Below, one piece after another: positions 1-6,647 of a stretch of 14,883 nt of DNA (position 1 is the first letter of the stretch; each line of letters begins with the position of its first letter). Location: NCBI GenBank assembly GCA_023419175.1, contig JAEZYG010000068.1, positions 1-14,883 on the forward strand. The letters are read 5' to 3'. The translations under genes and the position numbers were made by a program. The notes below the pieces were generated by a model. It saw only the letters and a list, made by a program, of their open reading frames with translations. It was not told the DNA's origin and made no database searches. The stretch comes from Actinomycetes bacterium. GTDB lineage: Bacteria; Actinomycetota; Actinomycetes; Propionibacteriales; Propionibacteriaceae.

Positions 1-2
1 GC

Positions 3-170
3 CCCCCCCCTCATATCATCTATCGCTATCCGTTACCAGCACGAGTAAAACTTTGGGGATCTCTCATTCAAGCATTACAGGTGGACGTGAGCGAGGTATT
101 TTGTCGCTTTTTATCGACCACTTCCCCACTTTCATTTTCCTCATCTGAAAAGCCTGTCTTTATCCGATGA
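3..170 (+). CDS. Possible 3' end of a plus-strand gene, cut by the left edge
   Basis: One frame is open from the left edge (about 55 codons) and stops with TGA at 168-170, overlapping the end of the facing PKD gene by 11 bp. The peptide begins PPPHIIYRYPLPARV and has mixed, protein-like composition, but no family is recognisable. A second plus frame is also open to about 147, so openness alone is weak evidence. The run of nine C at 2-10 would lie inside the coding part as proline codons. It may equally be a chance frame in intergenic DNA. Confidence 0.22.
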   Translation, partial: PPPHIIYRYPLPARVKLWGSLIQALQVDVSEVFCRFLSTTSPLSFSSSEKPVFIR

Positions 171-690
171 TACGGGAGGTGAGTTGTGTGATGGTGATGG
201 GATATGTGGTGTGGGTGGTGGTGGCAAGTGTGCCGTGGTGTGTATCTGCACTCCAGGTGATAGTCCACAAGGTGGTGGCGGTGATGGTGTAGGTGCCTGT
301 TTGGGTGTAGGTATATCCGCATGTGGGAGATGGTTCCCATGGGTTGGTGTTGTGTGGTCGAGATGATGTGGTGGTGCAATCGATATGGGTGCCATCTCCC
401 ATATCGAAACGAGTCATAGTTCGCGTGGCGTTGATGGTGATGGTAATCCCGTTGGTTGACAGATGGGAATGATGGGTCTTATCACCGGTGAGAACAAGCC
501 AAAGAGGAAGATTGACCACATGTTTTTTCCATCTATTGTTCATCGGGTCAGGTTGAACGATCACAGTTGGGTGCGGGAGGGGTGATTCTAAAAGCGCGTG
601 AGCGACTAAGGAGCGCAGCGTTTCATCATTGATCACGGCAGAATCATCATCGTTTGGAGGAAGTGATGGGGTGAGGGGATCCATCATCAC
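160..690 (-). CDS. PKD-like domain protein, C-terminal part of a split reading frame
   Basis: As read from the GTG at 690 this is 176 aa. The family is recognised from actinobacterial secreted proteins with a leader, a Pro-rich region, a VNLPLWLVL-type segment (59-67) and a PKD-like beta-sandwich. Here FDMGDG lies at residues 95-100 and CGYTYTQTGTYTITAT at 124-139, with Cys105 and Cys124 likely to form a disulfide. Its function in the family is unknown; extracellular location is inferred. It has no signal peptide of its own. The leader is in the upstream frame (965-687), which overlaps this one by four bases (GTGA). The frame is open upstream of the GTG back to a TGA at 739-741 and encodes SPRVYYDDHNTWV, which looks coding, so the two pieces probably represent one protein of about 268 aa. 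Composition is very rich in Thr and His because the coding strand is dominated by A and C. Confidence 0.7.
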   Translation of the reverse strand: MMMDPLTPSLPPNDDDSAVINDETLRSLVAHALLESPLPHPTVIVQPDPMNNRWKKHVVNLPLWLVLTGDKTHHSHLSTNGITITINATRTMTRFDMGDGTHIDCTTTSSRPHNTNPWEPSPTCGYTYTQTGTYTITATTLWTITWSADTHHGTLATTTHTTYPITITQLTSRIIG

Positions 691-965
691 CCAGGTATTG
701 TGGTCGTCATAATAGACGCGTGGAGAAAAATAGGACGATCATCATCTGTGTGATCGTTGGGTGAACCTTCATCAGATAACAACACCTCAGCACGATCATG
801 ATCCTGCCAACGCTTCTCAACCTCAACACGAACCGTCTGATCAGAAACCGAAGCAGAAATATTGTGAACTCCACTAGAAGGAGTATCTGCTCTCGCAATT
901 TGGCAATTGAGAGTAAAACCGATAGCGGCTATCAAAGCAGTGACACGGATCATGGGAGCGGGCAT
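687..965 (-). CDS. Secreted protein, N-terminal part of a split reading frame
   Basis: This 92-aa frame begins with a clear Sec signal peptide: Arg7, a hydrophobic stretch at about 8-20, and an A-R-A cleavage motif at 24-26 followed by DTPSS. The rest (27-92) is polar and has no recognisable domain. The start overlaps the end of the lipoprotein gene by 16 bp, so the two are probably co-transcribed and coupled. GGGAAAG lies a few bases before the ATG. The last dozen residues (about 80-92) look less protein-like than the alternative frame across the same bases, which suggests that the true product switches frame near the T5 run (coding strand) opposite 726-730 and continues into the PKD domain. 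It may be a real indel, a sequencing error, or a translational frameshift. Confidence 0.65.
   Translation of the reverse strand: MPAPMIRVTALIAAIGFTLNCQIARADTPSSGVHNISASVSDQTVRVEVEKRWQDHDRAEVLLSDEGSPNDHTDDDRPIFLHASIMTTTIPG
690..741 (-). other. Apparent -1 frameshift zone joining leader and PKD frames
   Basis: Between a TGA in the downstream frame (739-741) and the GTG at 690 both minus frames are open. The downstream frame gives SSYFSPRVYYDDHNTWV leading into MMDPL, while the upstream frame gives IFLHASIMTTTIPG and stops. A -1 shift in this zone fuses signal peptide and PKD domain. The coding strand contains TATTTTTCTCC here, a T5 run. It does not fit a classical X XXY YYZ slippery heptamer. 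Confidence 0.5.
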
Positions 966-1525
966 GTTTCTTTCCCTTCATATTTTCCCTCAACGATGAC
1001 GAGCCGATCATCTTTCCACTTCATTGAAAGGGTGTCGAAAGCGATTCCTTCAGCAACGATCTTCTCTCCATCCTTATTCGTTGAATAGAAACCATCAGGC
1101 ACCAATCTGCATACATGAATGCGCACAATACCTTTTTCAGGAATGAAAGGATCAGCTTTAGCTATCTTGAGCCTTCCTTGAGAAGCATTCGGAGACACCC
1201 ACCCTCCGTCGAGCACTGCTGAGCGCACATTTTCAATCGCGGTGGTATATTCACCGCTGGTATAGCGATAGACCTCATCAGGTAACCTCTCAGAAGGTGC
1301 TTCTTGCCATTTAGACATCGCTGAGAAAAAAGCTGTCGCTGTCTTCTCAGCCTCAGCGAAAATCTCGTCTTCAGAACGCGAGAAAAACTCCCCAGGAGTA
1401 ATCACAGAAGCAGAAGCAGAAACAGACGGCACAGGCTCTGCCACCTGCGAAGAAACACTTCCTTTCCCGCACCCTGCCAAAACAACAACCACACCCACAC
1501 ACACCACACCAGCACGAAAACGCAT
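950..1525 (-). CDS. Lipoprotein of unknown function
   Basis: The 191-aa product has a lipoprotein signal peptide: a basic start (MRFR), a Val-rich hydrophobic core and lipobox LAGC, with lipidated Cys19. A Ser-rich linker (about 20-42) follows, then a globular domain of about 145 residues with a helical start (EIFAEAEKTATAFFSAMSKW) and a mixed beta-type C-terminal half. Two cysteines remain, in HVCRLV and in the C-terminal ETCPLP, and could form a disulfide outside the cell. The start is fixed by a strong ribosome site, GAGGAGG, just before the ATG. It is the first gene of a likely two-gene operon with the split PKD gene, suggesting a shared surface role. I do not recognise the family; similar lipoproteins are common in Actinomycetales. 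The lipoprotein assignment is firm, the function is not known. Confidence 0.85.
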   Translation of the reverse strand: MRFRAGVVCVGVVVVLAGCGKGSVSSQVAEPVPSVSASASVITPGEFFSRSEDEIFAEAEKTATAFFSAMSKWQEAPSERLPDEVYRYTSGEYTTAIENVRSAVLDGGWVSPNASQGRLKIAKADPFIPEKGIVRIHVCRLVPDGFYSTNKDGEKIVAEGIAFDTLSMKWKDDRLVIVEGKYEGKETCPLP

Positions 1526-1593
1526 CTATCCTCCTCATCGAGACCACCAGATACGCCCTAGCATGACAGAAAAACCAACCGCCACAAGATGCC

Positions 1594-1624
1594 TGTGGAC
1601 AACCAGCGAAAAGCCTGTGGATAA
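1594..1624 (-). promoter_or_regulatory. Pair of DnaA-box matches
   Basis: On the minus strand TTATCCACA (1616-1624) and TTGTCCACA (1594-1602) lie in the same orientation with starts 22 bp apart, inside a longer direct repeat (plus strand GCCTGTGGAyAA). TTATCCACA is the E. coli DnaA-box consensus and TTGTCCACA the form common in high-GC Actinobacteria. They lie about 70-100 bp upstream of the lipoprotein start, where they could regulate transcription or titrate DnaA. Only two boxes are present and no AT-rich unwinding region, so this is not an origin. Confidence 0.5.
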
Positions 1625-1904
1625 TCCTTAGAAGAGAAAGAGACATAGGTGATGATCTCTGTCCTCAGTATGCGAGTAGTCATCGTCATCGCGTGGAAAA
1701 AATCGATGTGCCATTCAATCATCTTTAACCGGCAGGAATCTCTCGTTGATAGCAACGAAGTGATTGATATTGATTAACTAGCGAGATATCGGTTGCGGGT
1801 TGTCAACACCTCGTTATTTCTCTTAGCAATGAACCTACGTTTCAAAGAGTAGAACAATGCTCAAGTGTTCAACTGAGCGAGAATATGAGTAAATTCTTAT
1901 CAGG

Positions 1905-1925
1905 GCTATCTCTTATCTAGATAGC
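1905..1925 (-). terminator. Weak hairpin after the small membrane-protein gene
   Basis: GCTATCT and AGATAGC form a perfect 7-bp stem around a 7-nt loop, starting 12 bases after the stop codon of the gene at 1937-2320. The stem is AT-rich and no U run follows in the minus transcript, so it would be a poor intrinsic terminator. It could instead protect the 3' end. Confidence 0.25.
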
Positions 1926-1936
1926 GACTAGAGGAA

Positions 1937-2320
1937 TTAAGTGTGAGAAATCGAGGCGATCGCACCGATCTGATCGCTGGTATCTCCAAAACCTACAACC
2001 TCGTCTGTCATCCATTGGAAGGAAATTGTGATGATGGCGAGCAAGCATATTGCGATAAATGAGACGGCGAGCATCCCGAGAGCCCGTTCGCTTTCATACC
2101 ACGGACGTGAAGGCTGAATCCCGGCACATGCATATGGACGATGAGCCCTATGAGATATCTCACCATAGAGATGATGGCGTCCAGGATAGTGGAGATGAGA
2201 AGGCCTGAAATTTGGACGGGGATTCGCAGGTCTACGCCGATCTGACAGAATGCGCGGACGGACGGTGCGAGCAAATTCCAGCTCAGGCTGTTCAATCTTC
2301 ACGTCGTGCCCTACAGACAT
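1937..2320 (-). CDS. Small single-pass membrane protein divergent from lexA; candidate SOS division inhibitor
   Basis: The 127-aa product has a long basic N-terminal region (1-79) rich in Arg, Pro and His and probably disordered, one membrane span (about 81-103, LGMLAVSFIAICLLAIITIS) and a short acidic tail of 24 residues. By the positive-inside rule the N terminus is cytoplasmic. An AAGGAG ribosome site at 2328-2333 with 7-nt spacing fixes the start. The position is that of yneA in Bacillus, divS in Corynebacterium and chiZ (Rv2719c) in Mycobacterium: divergent from lexA with shared SOS boxes, encoding small membrane inhibitors of division. ChiZ also has a basic disordered N-terminal region and one membrane span, but ends in a LysM domain that is absent here. 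Homology is not shown by sequence; function is inferred from layout and control. It could also be an unrelated small membrane protein. Confidence 0.75.
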   Translation of the reverse strand: MSVGHDVKIEQPELEFARTVRPRILSDRRRPANPRPNFRPSHLHYPGRHHLYGEISHRAHRPYACAGIQPSRPWYESERALGMLAVSFIAICLLAIITISFQWMTDEVVGFGDTSDQIGAIASISHT

Positions 2321-2327
2321 TTCGCCT

Positions 2328-2333
2328 CTCCTT
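2328..2333 (-). promoter_or_regulatory. Ribosome binding site deciding the start of the small membrane protein
   Basis: AAGGAG on the minus strand, 7 nt before the ATG at 2320. It supports translation of this otherwise unrecognised short gene. Confidence 0.7.
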
Positions 2334-2353
2334 GACTTCTAGAACAGTGGTAA

Positions 2354-2365
2354 GAAGACCTGTTC
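2354..2365. promoter_or_regulatory. Imperfect second LexA operator
   Basis: GAAG-ACCT-GTTC differs from GAAC-N4-GTTC by one base. Its centre lies 19 bp from the centre of the strong box, close to two helical turns, so two LexA dimers could bind the same face. It is nearer to the small membrane-protein gene than to lexA. Confidence 0.45.
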
Positions 2366-2371
2366 GATATG

Positions 2372-2385
2372 CGAACTTCAGTTCG
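2372..2385. promoter_or_regulatory. LexA operator (SOS box) between lexA and the divergent gene
   Basis: CGAACTTCAGTTCG is a palindrome with 6-bp arms (CGAACT/AGTTCG) and matches the GAAC-N4-GTTC operator of actinobacterial LexA. It overlaps where a -35 element would fall for the TATACT at 2396-2401, so LexA bound here should repress its own gene, and probably the divergent one. Confidence 0.88.
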
Positions 2386-2395
2386 ATAAGCCCAC

Positions 2396-2401
2396 TATAC
2401 T
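2396..2401 (+). promoter_or_regulatory. Candidate -10 element of lexA
   Basis: TATACT is close to the sigma-70 type -10 consensus and lies 11 bp downstream of the strong SOS box. The -35 position (about 2373-2378) falls within the operator and is a poor match. Transcription would begin near 2408, giving a leader of about 115 nt if the ATG at 2525 is used. Confidence 0.5.
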
Positions 2402-2416
2402 CACCACGCTAGAAGA

Positions 2417-2428
2417 GATCAAGTGTTC
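2417..2428. promoter_or_regulatory. Possible third LexA half-operator
   Basis: GATC-AAGT-GTTC differs from the operator by one base. Its centre is 44 bp downstream of the strong box, in the lexA leader just after the predicted transcription start. Only the right half is perfect, so this is weak. Confidence 0.3.
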
Positions 2429-2524
2429 GATAACATCCATATTTTTCCACCTCTTTGTCAAATTTCCATCCTCATTATTGGACAAATGTTTGCATTGATT
2501 CTCAAGGGGCTTTAGACTGAAGTC

Positions 2525-3250
2525 ATGGTGGTCGTGCGTCGTCAACAGGCATTACAAGCGCAACAGTTCGCATCGTCAGATCACGTGTTCGATTCTGCTG
2601 AGGATCTTGACGAACAGATGAACTCTTTGAGTGAGCGTCAACGAACCATCTTGGCATATATCCATGAATCCATCTCGACGCGTGGGTATCCCCCAGCTAT
2701 CCGTGAGATTGGATCCGCCGTTGGATTGGCAAGCCCGTCAAGCGTCTATCATCAGTTGAAAGTCCTCGAAGATAAAGGATTATTGCGTCGCGATCCCAAT
2801 TTACCTCGAGCGATGGAGGTAACTCCAGGTATCTTCCCGGATCCCGATCGTGCAGAGCTGAGTGAATTGCGCTCTTCGACGATAGCCGTCCCTCTCATCG
2901 GTCAGATTGCAGCAGGCCAGCCCATTTTGGCTGATGAACATGTAGAAACTGTCATGCCAGTTCCTAAAGAACTCGTAGGTGATGGTGAACTGTTCATGTT
3001 AGAAGTTCGTGGAGATTCGATGATCGATGCGGCGATCTGCGATGGGGACTACGTCGTCATTCGAAAACAGCAGACAGCTCATAATGGTCAGATCGTTGCA
3101 GCCATGATCGATGGGGAAGCCACCGTCAAAGTCCTTCTCGATAAAGATGGACATCGCTGGCTCCTACCCCGCAATCCCTCCTATGAACCCATTCCAGGAG
3201 ATGAGGCCTCCATCATTGGACGGGTTGTCGCTGTCATGCGACGCATCTAG
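2525..3250 (+). CDS. lexA: SOS repressor LexA
   Basis: LexA represses DNA-damage genes and cleaves itself when RecA filaments form. The 241-aa product has the winged helix-turn-helix at about 35-99 ([12 protein letters not shown] ... [10 protein letters not shown] ... [14 protein letters not shown]), the Ala130-Gly131 cleavage site in [11 protein letters not shown], catalytic Ser165 in RGDSMIDA and Lys202 in GEATVKVL. All key residues are intact. The N-terminal extension before the DNA-binding domain is typical of actinobacterial LexA. No strong ribosome site precedes the ATG at 2525 (AAGGGG is 15 nt away), so a start at the nearby GTG codons or at Met32 (2618) cannot be excluded. An SOS box upstream indicates autoregulation. 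It ends in a 4-bp overlap with the facing helicase gene. Confidence 0.97.
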   Translation: MVVVRRQQALQAQQFASSDHVFDSAEDLDEQMNSLSERQRTILAYIHESISTRGYPPAIREIGSAVGLASPSSVYHQLKVLEDKGLLRRDPNLPRAMEVTPGIFPDPDRAELSELRSSTIAVPLIGQIAAGQPILADEHVETVMPVPKELVGDGELFMLEVRGDSMIDAAICDGDYVVIRKQQTAHNGQIVAAMIDGEATVKVLLDKDGHRWLLPRNPSYEPIPGDEASIIGRVVAVMRRI

Positions 3251-5259
3251 GAAGAAGTGCTGTGAGCTAAACGCCTCAAGGCGTCGAGAACCACTCCCCT
3301 ATTCTCACTTTTCCATAGAGGTGGAAGAGATGAGATCAAGAAATTACCGTAGCGAGCTTTACGCAGACGAGAATCCAAGATAGCCACCAGCCCTCGATCG
3401 TCGCTACGTCTGATGAGGCGTCCAACACCTTGGGCGAGGAGAAGAGCGGCCCCTGTGGCGGCCACGGACATGAATCCATTTCCTCCAGCTTTAGCGATAG
3501 CTTCTTGGCGAGCTTGTATAAGAGGATCGTCTGGACGGGGAAAAGGAATGCGATCGATGATGACCAGACGACACGAATCTCCAGGAATATCGATCCCCTG
3601 CCACAAAGAAAGCGTCCCAAATAGAGAAGCCGATTCATCGTCGGCGAAACGTTTCGTCAGCTGAGCTAGATGCCCCTCTCCTTGAACGAGGAAATCCAAA
3701 TGAGGTAAGCGTTCTCTCATCTCCTTCGCTGCCGTTTGAGCAGCTTTAAGAGAGGTGAAAAGTCCTAGACAATGCCCTTCAGAAGCTGCAATCAGCTCAG
3801 TCATTCTCTCAAGCATCTTCTCATTGAGACCTTCTCGAGATGGAGCGGGAAGATCGGAGGCGATATAGAGAATTCCTTGACCAGGGTAGTTAAAAGGAGA
3901 ACCGACATCACAAGCCCTCCAGGCGAAAGGTTCCTCACTGATCTGATCGAGCTCGACCCTATCACCTTTGCGTAATCCAACCGATTGAGCCACAGAGGTG
4001 AACTGCTCCCCCAAGGTCAAAGTTGCCGAGGTAAGGATCGCTGTTCGCTGAGATAAGATATTTTCTCGCAGCAAACCCGAAACGGACAAAGGTGCGACAT
4101 TGATCTGCTCGTTTTCCTGATCGGAACTCACCCAGATGACATCGCAATCATCATATGTCGCGATTCGCTCGGCGATCTCAAAGGTCTCTTTCAACTGGGA
4201 GAGTAGTTGATGGCGCTGGGGATCTTCACTCGACCCCGATGTGAGAGCGCTTACCATCGACCTGAGAGCTGATCTGAGCTGAGCAGTTGAAGCGATAAGA
4301 GGATCATCTTTATCGAGACGCTGTGATTTATGAGAAGTCAATTCCTCCTCGAAAGATGCGATTGCCTCATCAAATTCCTCCCAGGTCTCATCGCTGAGAT
4401 AGTCATAGCTATTTTTCAATAGACGTTTAAGGCTGGAAAGGGAGAGATGAGCTGAGATGGTATCGGTGATGCGATCGGTCAATTCGTGGGCCTCGTCAAG
4501 AATCACCGCCTCATGTTCGGGTAGAGCAGCACCATCATAGAGGGCGTCGATAGCGAGTAAAGCATGATTGGTCACCACAACATCAGCTTGTCGAGCTGCC
4601 AGACGAGCTTTCTCGGCAAAGCATTGACCGCCGAATTCACAAAGAGAACTTCCCAAACATTCCCGCGAGGTAGCAGATACCTGCATCCATGCTTGTGCAC
4701 TATGGCGCGGAGCTTCATCTCGATCTGCCCATCCGCCGGATTCACGTTGATCTTCTGCCCACTGGCGTAAGGCGACGACCTCAGCACCTGTGCGTGAGAC
4801 AGTACTCTGCTGGGAGGAATTGAGAAGTTCGTCAGCATCGAATAGCGAAGCCTGTTCACCAAAGGCTCCTTCGCGCACCTTCCACAAACAGGCATAATTC
4901 GATCGCCCTTTGACGATCTGTGTGCGTGGATATCGTCCACATATTTTCTCCACAGCTGCAGATGCTGTGGGGATATCCTTTTTCGCCAGTTGATGTTGGA
5001 GAGCCAAGGTTGCTGTAGCGATAACTACCCTCGCGTCATTCTTCATAGCCCAGATGAGAGAGGGAATCAGATAGCCCAAAGATTTTCCAGTTCCCGTTCC
5101 AGCTTGAACGAGCAGATGGGTGGAATCGTTGAGGGATCGACAGACCTGTTTGACCATATCGATCTGTCCTGGACGGGCTTGTCCCCCTAGATCTTCTACG
5201 GATTTTTCAAGGGCATTCAGAGCTAAAGGGGTGATGAGATCGCCACTATCGTCCATCAT
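3247..5259 (-). CDS. dinG: DinG/XPD-family ATP-dependent DNA helicase
   Basis: This is a superfamily 2 helicase with an iron-sulfur cluster, expected to unwind DNA 5' to 3' and act on forked or R-loop structures during repair. From the chosen start it is 670 aa with Walker A GTGTGKS at 54-60, four cluster cysteines at 124, 201, 207 and 213 (CLWK and [13 protein letters not shown]), DEAH box at 255-258, [10 protein letters not shown] further on, and motif [11 protein letters not shown] at 610-618. There is no exonuclease domain, as in actinobacterial DinG. A longer start at 5292 would overlap hflX by 47 bp; family alignment favours the tandem ATGs at 5259/5256, where GGGG lies 2 to 5 nt upstream. 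It overlaps the end of hflX by 14 bp and is last in the cluster. Its stop overlaps that of lexA, leaving no room for a terminator. Confidence 0.93.
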   Translation of the reverse strand: MMDDSGDLITPLALNALEKSVEDLGGQARPGQIDMVKQVCRSLNDSTHLLVQAGTGTGKSLGYLIPSLIWAMKNDARVVIATATLALQHQLAKKDIPTASAAVEKICGRYPRTQIVKGRSNYACLWKVREGAFGEQASLFDADELLNSSQQSTVSRTGAEVVALRQWAEDQRESGGWADRDEAPRHSAQAWMQVSATSRECLGSSLCEFGGQCFAEKARLAARQADVVVTNHALLAIDALYDGAALPEHEAVILDEAHELTDRITDTISAHLSLSSLKRLLKNSYDYLSDETWEEFDEAIASFEEELTSHKSQRLDKDDPLIASTAQLRSALRSMVSALTSGSSEDPQRHQLLSQLKETFEIAERIATYDDCDVIWVSSDQENEQINVAPLSVSGLLRENILSQRTAILTSATLTLGEQFTSVAQSVGLRKGDRVELDQISEEPFAWRACDVGSPFNYPGQGILYIASDLPAPSREGLNEKMLERMTELIAASEGHCLGLFTSLKAAQTAAKEMRERLPHLDFLVQGEGHLAQLTKRFADDESASLFGTLSLWQGIDIPGDSCRLVIIDRIPFPRPDDPLIQARQEAIAKAGGNGFMSVAATGAALLLAQGVGRLIRRSDDRGLVAILDSRLRKARYGNFLISSLPPLWKSENRGVVLDALRRLAHSTSS

Positions 5260-6646
5260 CACCCCACATATATGCCTGTACGTGACCTGCAAGATCAGGA
5301 TTTACTTTGGCATGGATATAGCTTCCCTGCTCGCGATGCTCAACGGCGATAATCTCCGCTTCTGCATGGAATCGATTGACCAGATCGCCACGGTTCCACG
5401 GAATCATCACTTTCACTTCGTGAAGAGGGGTTGGTAGCTGCTCTTCAATTGCGGCTTGGAGACCTTCTAATCCTTCACCGCTATGAGCCGAGACAAAGAC
5501 GGCGTTATCCTCACGATGAGCCAAGATAGTCAGCATGTCTGGATCAGCTTGGTCGATTTTATTGACCACCAGCAATTCGGGAAGATCAGCAGCATTGATA
5601 TCTGCCAATACCGAACGCACCGCTTCGATTTGACCAATCGGGTCGCGCTCCGATCCGTCCACAACATGGACGAGTAGATCTGCTTCAGCAGATTCCTCAA
5701 GTGTGGAACGGAATGCCTCTACCAAATCGGTGGGGAGATGACGGACGAAACCGACAGTATCGGTCAAGGTGTAGATACGCCCATCGGATGTTGTACACCG
5801 TCGTGTCGTGGGATCCAAAGTGGCGAAAAGAGCATTTTCTACCAGAACTCCTGCTCCAGTTAAACGGTTGAGAAGGGAGGATTTACCTGCATTGGTATAT
5901 CCGACAATCGCCACTGAAGGAATCTTATGGCGACGACGATCAGCGCGCTTGATGCGTCGAGTGCTTTCCATATCGGCTAGACGGGATCGGAGTAGAGAGA
6001 TACGGTGATTGATCCGGCGACGATCCGTCTCAATCTTCGTCTCTCCAGGACCTCGTCCACCGATACCGACACCGCCAGAGGCTCGTCCACCTACTTGACG
6101 GCTCAGAGAGGATCCCCATCCACGAAGACGCTGTTTCAAATAATTAAGCTGAGCTAACTCCACTTGAGCCTTGCCCTCAACGCTCTTGGCGTGTTGGGCG
6201 AAGATATCGAGAATCAATGCGGTGCGATCGACCACCTTGACCTTGACGCGATCTTCCAAGGTTCTCAACTGTGCGGGGGAAAGCTCACCATCACAGATCA
6301 CGGTATCGGCTCCACTCATCGCCACCAATGCGCGAAGCTCATCCACCTTTCCAGAACCGATATAGGTAGCGGGATCCGGATGGGAGCGACGTTGGATCAA
6401 GGCATCCATCACCTGAGATCCTGCTGTTTCAGCCAGAGCTTTAAGTTCCATCATCGCATTGTCAGCATCTTGTTGAGTCCCGCTCACCCAGACGCTGACG
6501 AGAATGACTTTTTCTAATCTAAGCTGACGATATTCCACCTCTGTAACATCGTCCAACTCCGTAGATAAGCCAACGACGCGTCGTAGTGAATGACGCTCAT
6601 CAAGATCGTATTCACCTGGATTACCATCATGGATCATCTCAGCCAT
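5246..6646 (-). CDS. hflX: GTPase HflX, ribosome-splitting factor
   Basis: HflX binds the large ribosomal subunit, splits stalled or hibernating ribosomes and hydrolyses GTP. The 466-aa product has the N-terminal HflX domain (about 40-175), a Gly-rich linker (186-201, GGRASGGVGIGGRGPGE region), a coiled segment, and a G domain with G1 GYTNAGKSS (249-257), G3 DTVGF (296-300), G4 NKID (362-365) and G5 SA (386-387), then a short C-terminal domain. The start at 6646 is preferred over an in-frame ATG at 6676 because AAGGAG lies 6 nt before it and it follows the dapF stop by one base, as in coupled genes. In Corynebacterium hflX is reported to be under ClgR; a clgR gene lies at the other end of this cluster, though no ClgR site is visible here. 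Confidence 0.96.
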   Translation of the reverse strand: MAEMIHDGNPGEYDLDERHSLRRVVGLSTELDDVTEVEYRQLRLEKVILVSVWVSGTQQDADNAMMELKALAETAGSQVMDALIQRRSHPDPATYIGSGKVDELRALVAMSGADTVICDGELSPAQLRTLEDRVKVKVVDRTALILDIFAQHAKSVEGKAQVELAQLNYLKQRLRGWGSSLSRQVGGRASGGVGIGGRGPGETKIETDRRRINHRISLLRSRLADMESTRRIKRADRRRHKIPSVAIVGYTNAGKSSLLNRLTGAGVLVENALFATLDPTTRRCTTSDGRIYTLTDTVGFVRHLPTDLVEAFRSTLEESAEADLLVHVVDGSERDPIGQIEAVRSVLADINAADLPELLVVNKIDQADPDMLTILAHREDNAVFVSAHSGEGLEGLQAAIEEQLPTPLHEVKVMIPWNRGDLVNRFHAEAEIIAVEHREQGSYIHAKVNPDLAGHVQAYMWGDDGR

Positions 6647-6647
6647 A

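Larger units (their letters stand above)
1526..1936. other. Non-coding stretch between lipoprotein gene and small SOS-region gene
   Basis: I see no convincing gene in these 411 bases: stops are frequent in all frames, and the one 65-codon frame has no ribosome site or protein-like features. The stretch holds two DnaA-box matches, a 6-bp hairpin with 4-nt loop at 1743-1758 (TCGTTG/CAACGA), and a 7-bp hairpin at 1905-1925 just downstream of the small membrane-protein gene. It must also contain the promoter of the lipoprotein operon, which I could not place. No tRNA was seen. Confidence 0.6.

Noticed and set aside
184..366. Plus-strand Gly/Cys/Val-rich frame
   Set aside because: Antisense to the PKD gene; composition follows from the G/T-rich strand.
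68..379. Minus-strand frame giving a His-rich 103-aa protein
   Set aside because: It is a shadow of the AC-rich PKD gene; His runs come from CAC/CAT in another frame. No ribosome site and no family.
726..732. Classical slippery heptamer for programmed -1 frameshifting
   Set aside because: The T5 run does not fit X XXY YYZ in the upstream frame, and I saw no clear downstream stem; programmed shifting stays only one option.
1594..1624. Replication origin
   Set aside because: Only two DnaA boxes, no AT-rich unwinding element, and no dnaA, dnaN or rpmH nearby.
1371..1646. Minus-strand Cys/Phe-rich frame over the lipoprotein start
   Set aside because: Overlaps the well supported lipoprotein gene in another frame, low-complexity peptide, no ribosome site.
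1558..1755. 65-codon minus frame in the intergenic stretch
   Set aside because: No ribosome site, no recognisable domain, and it runs through the DnaA boxes; most likely chance.
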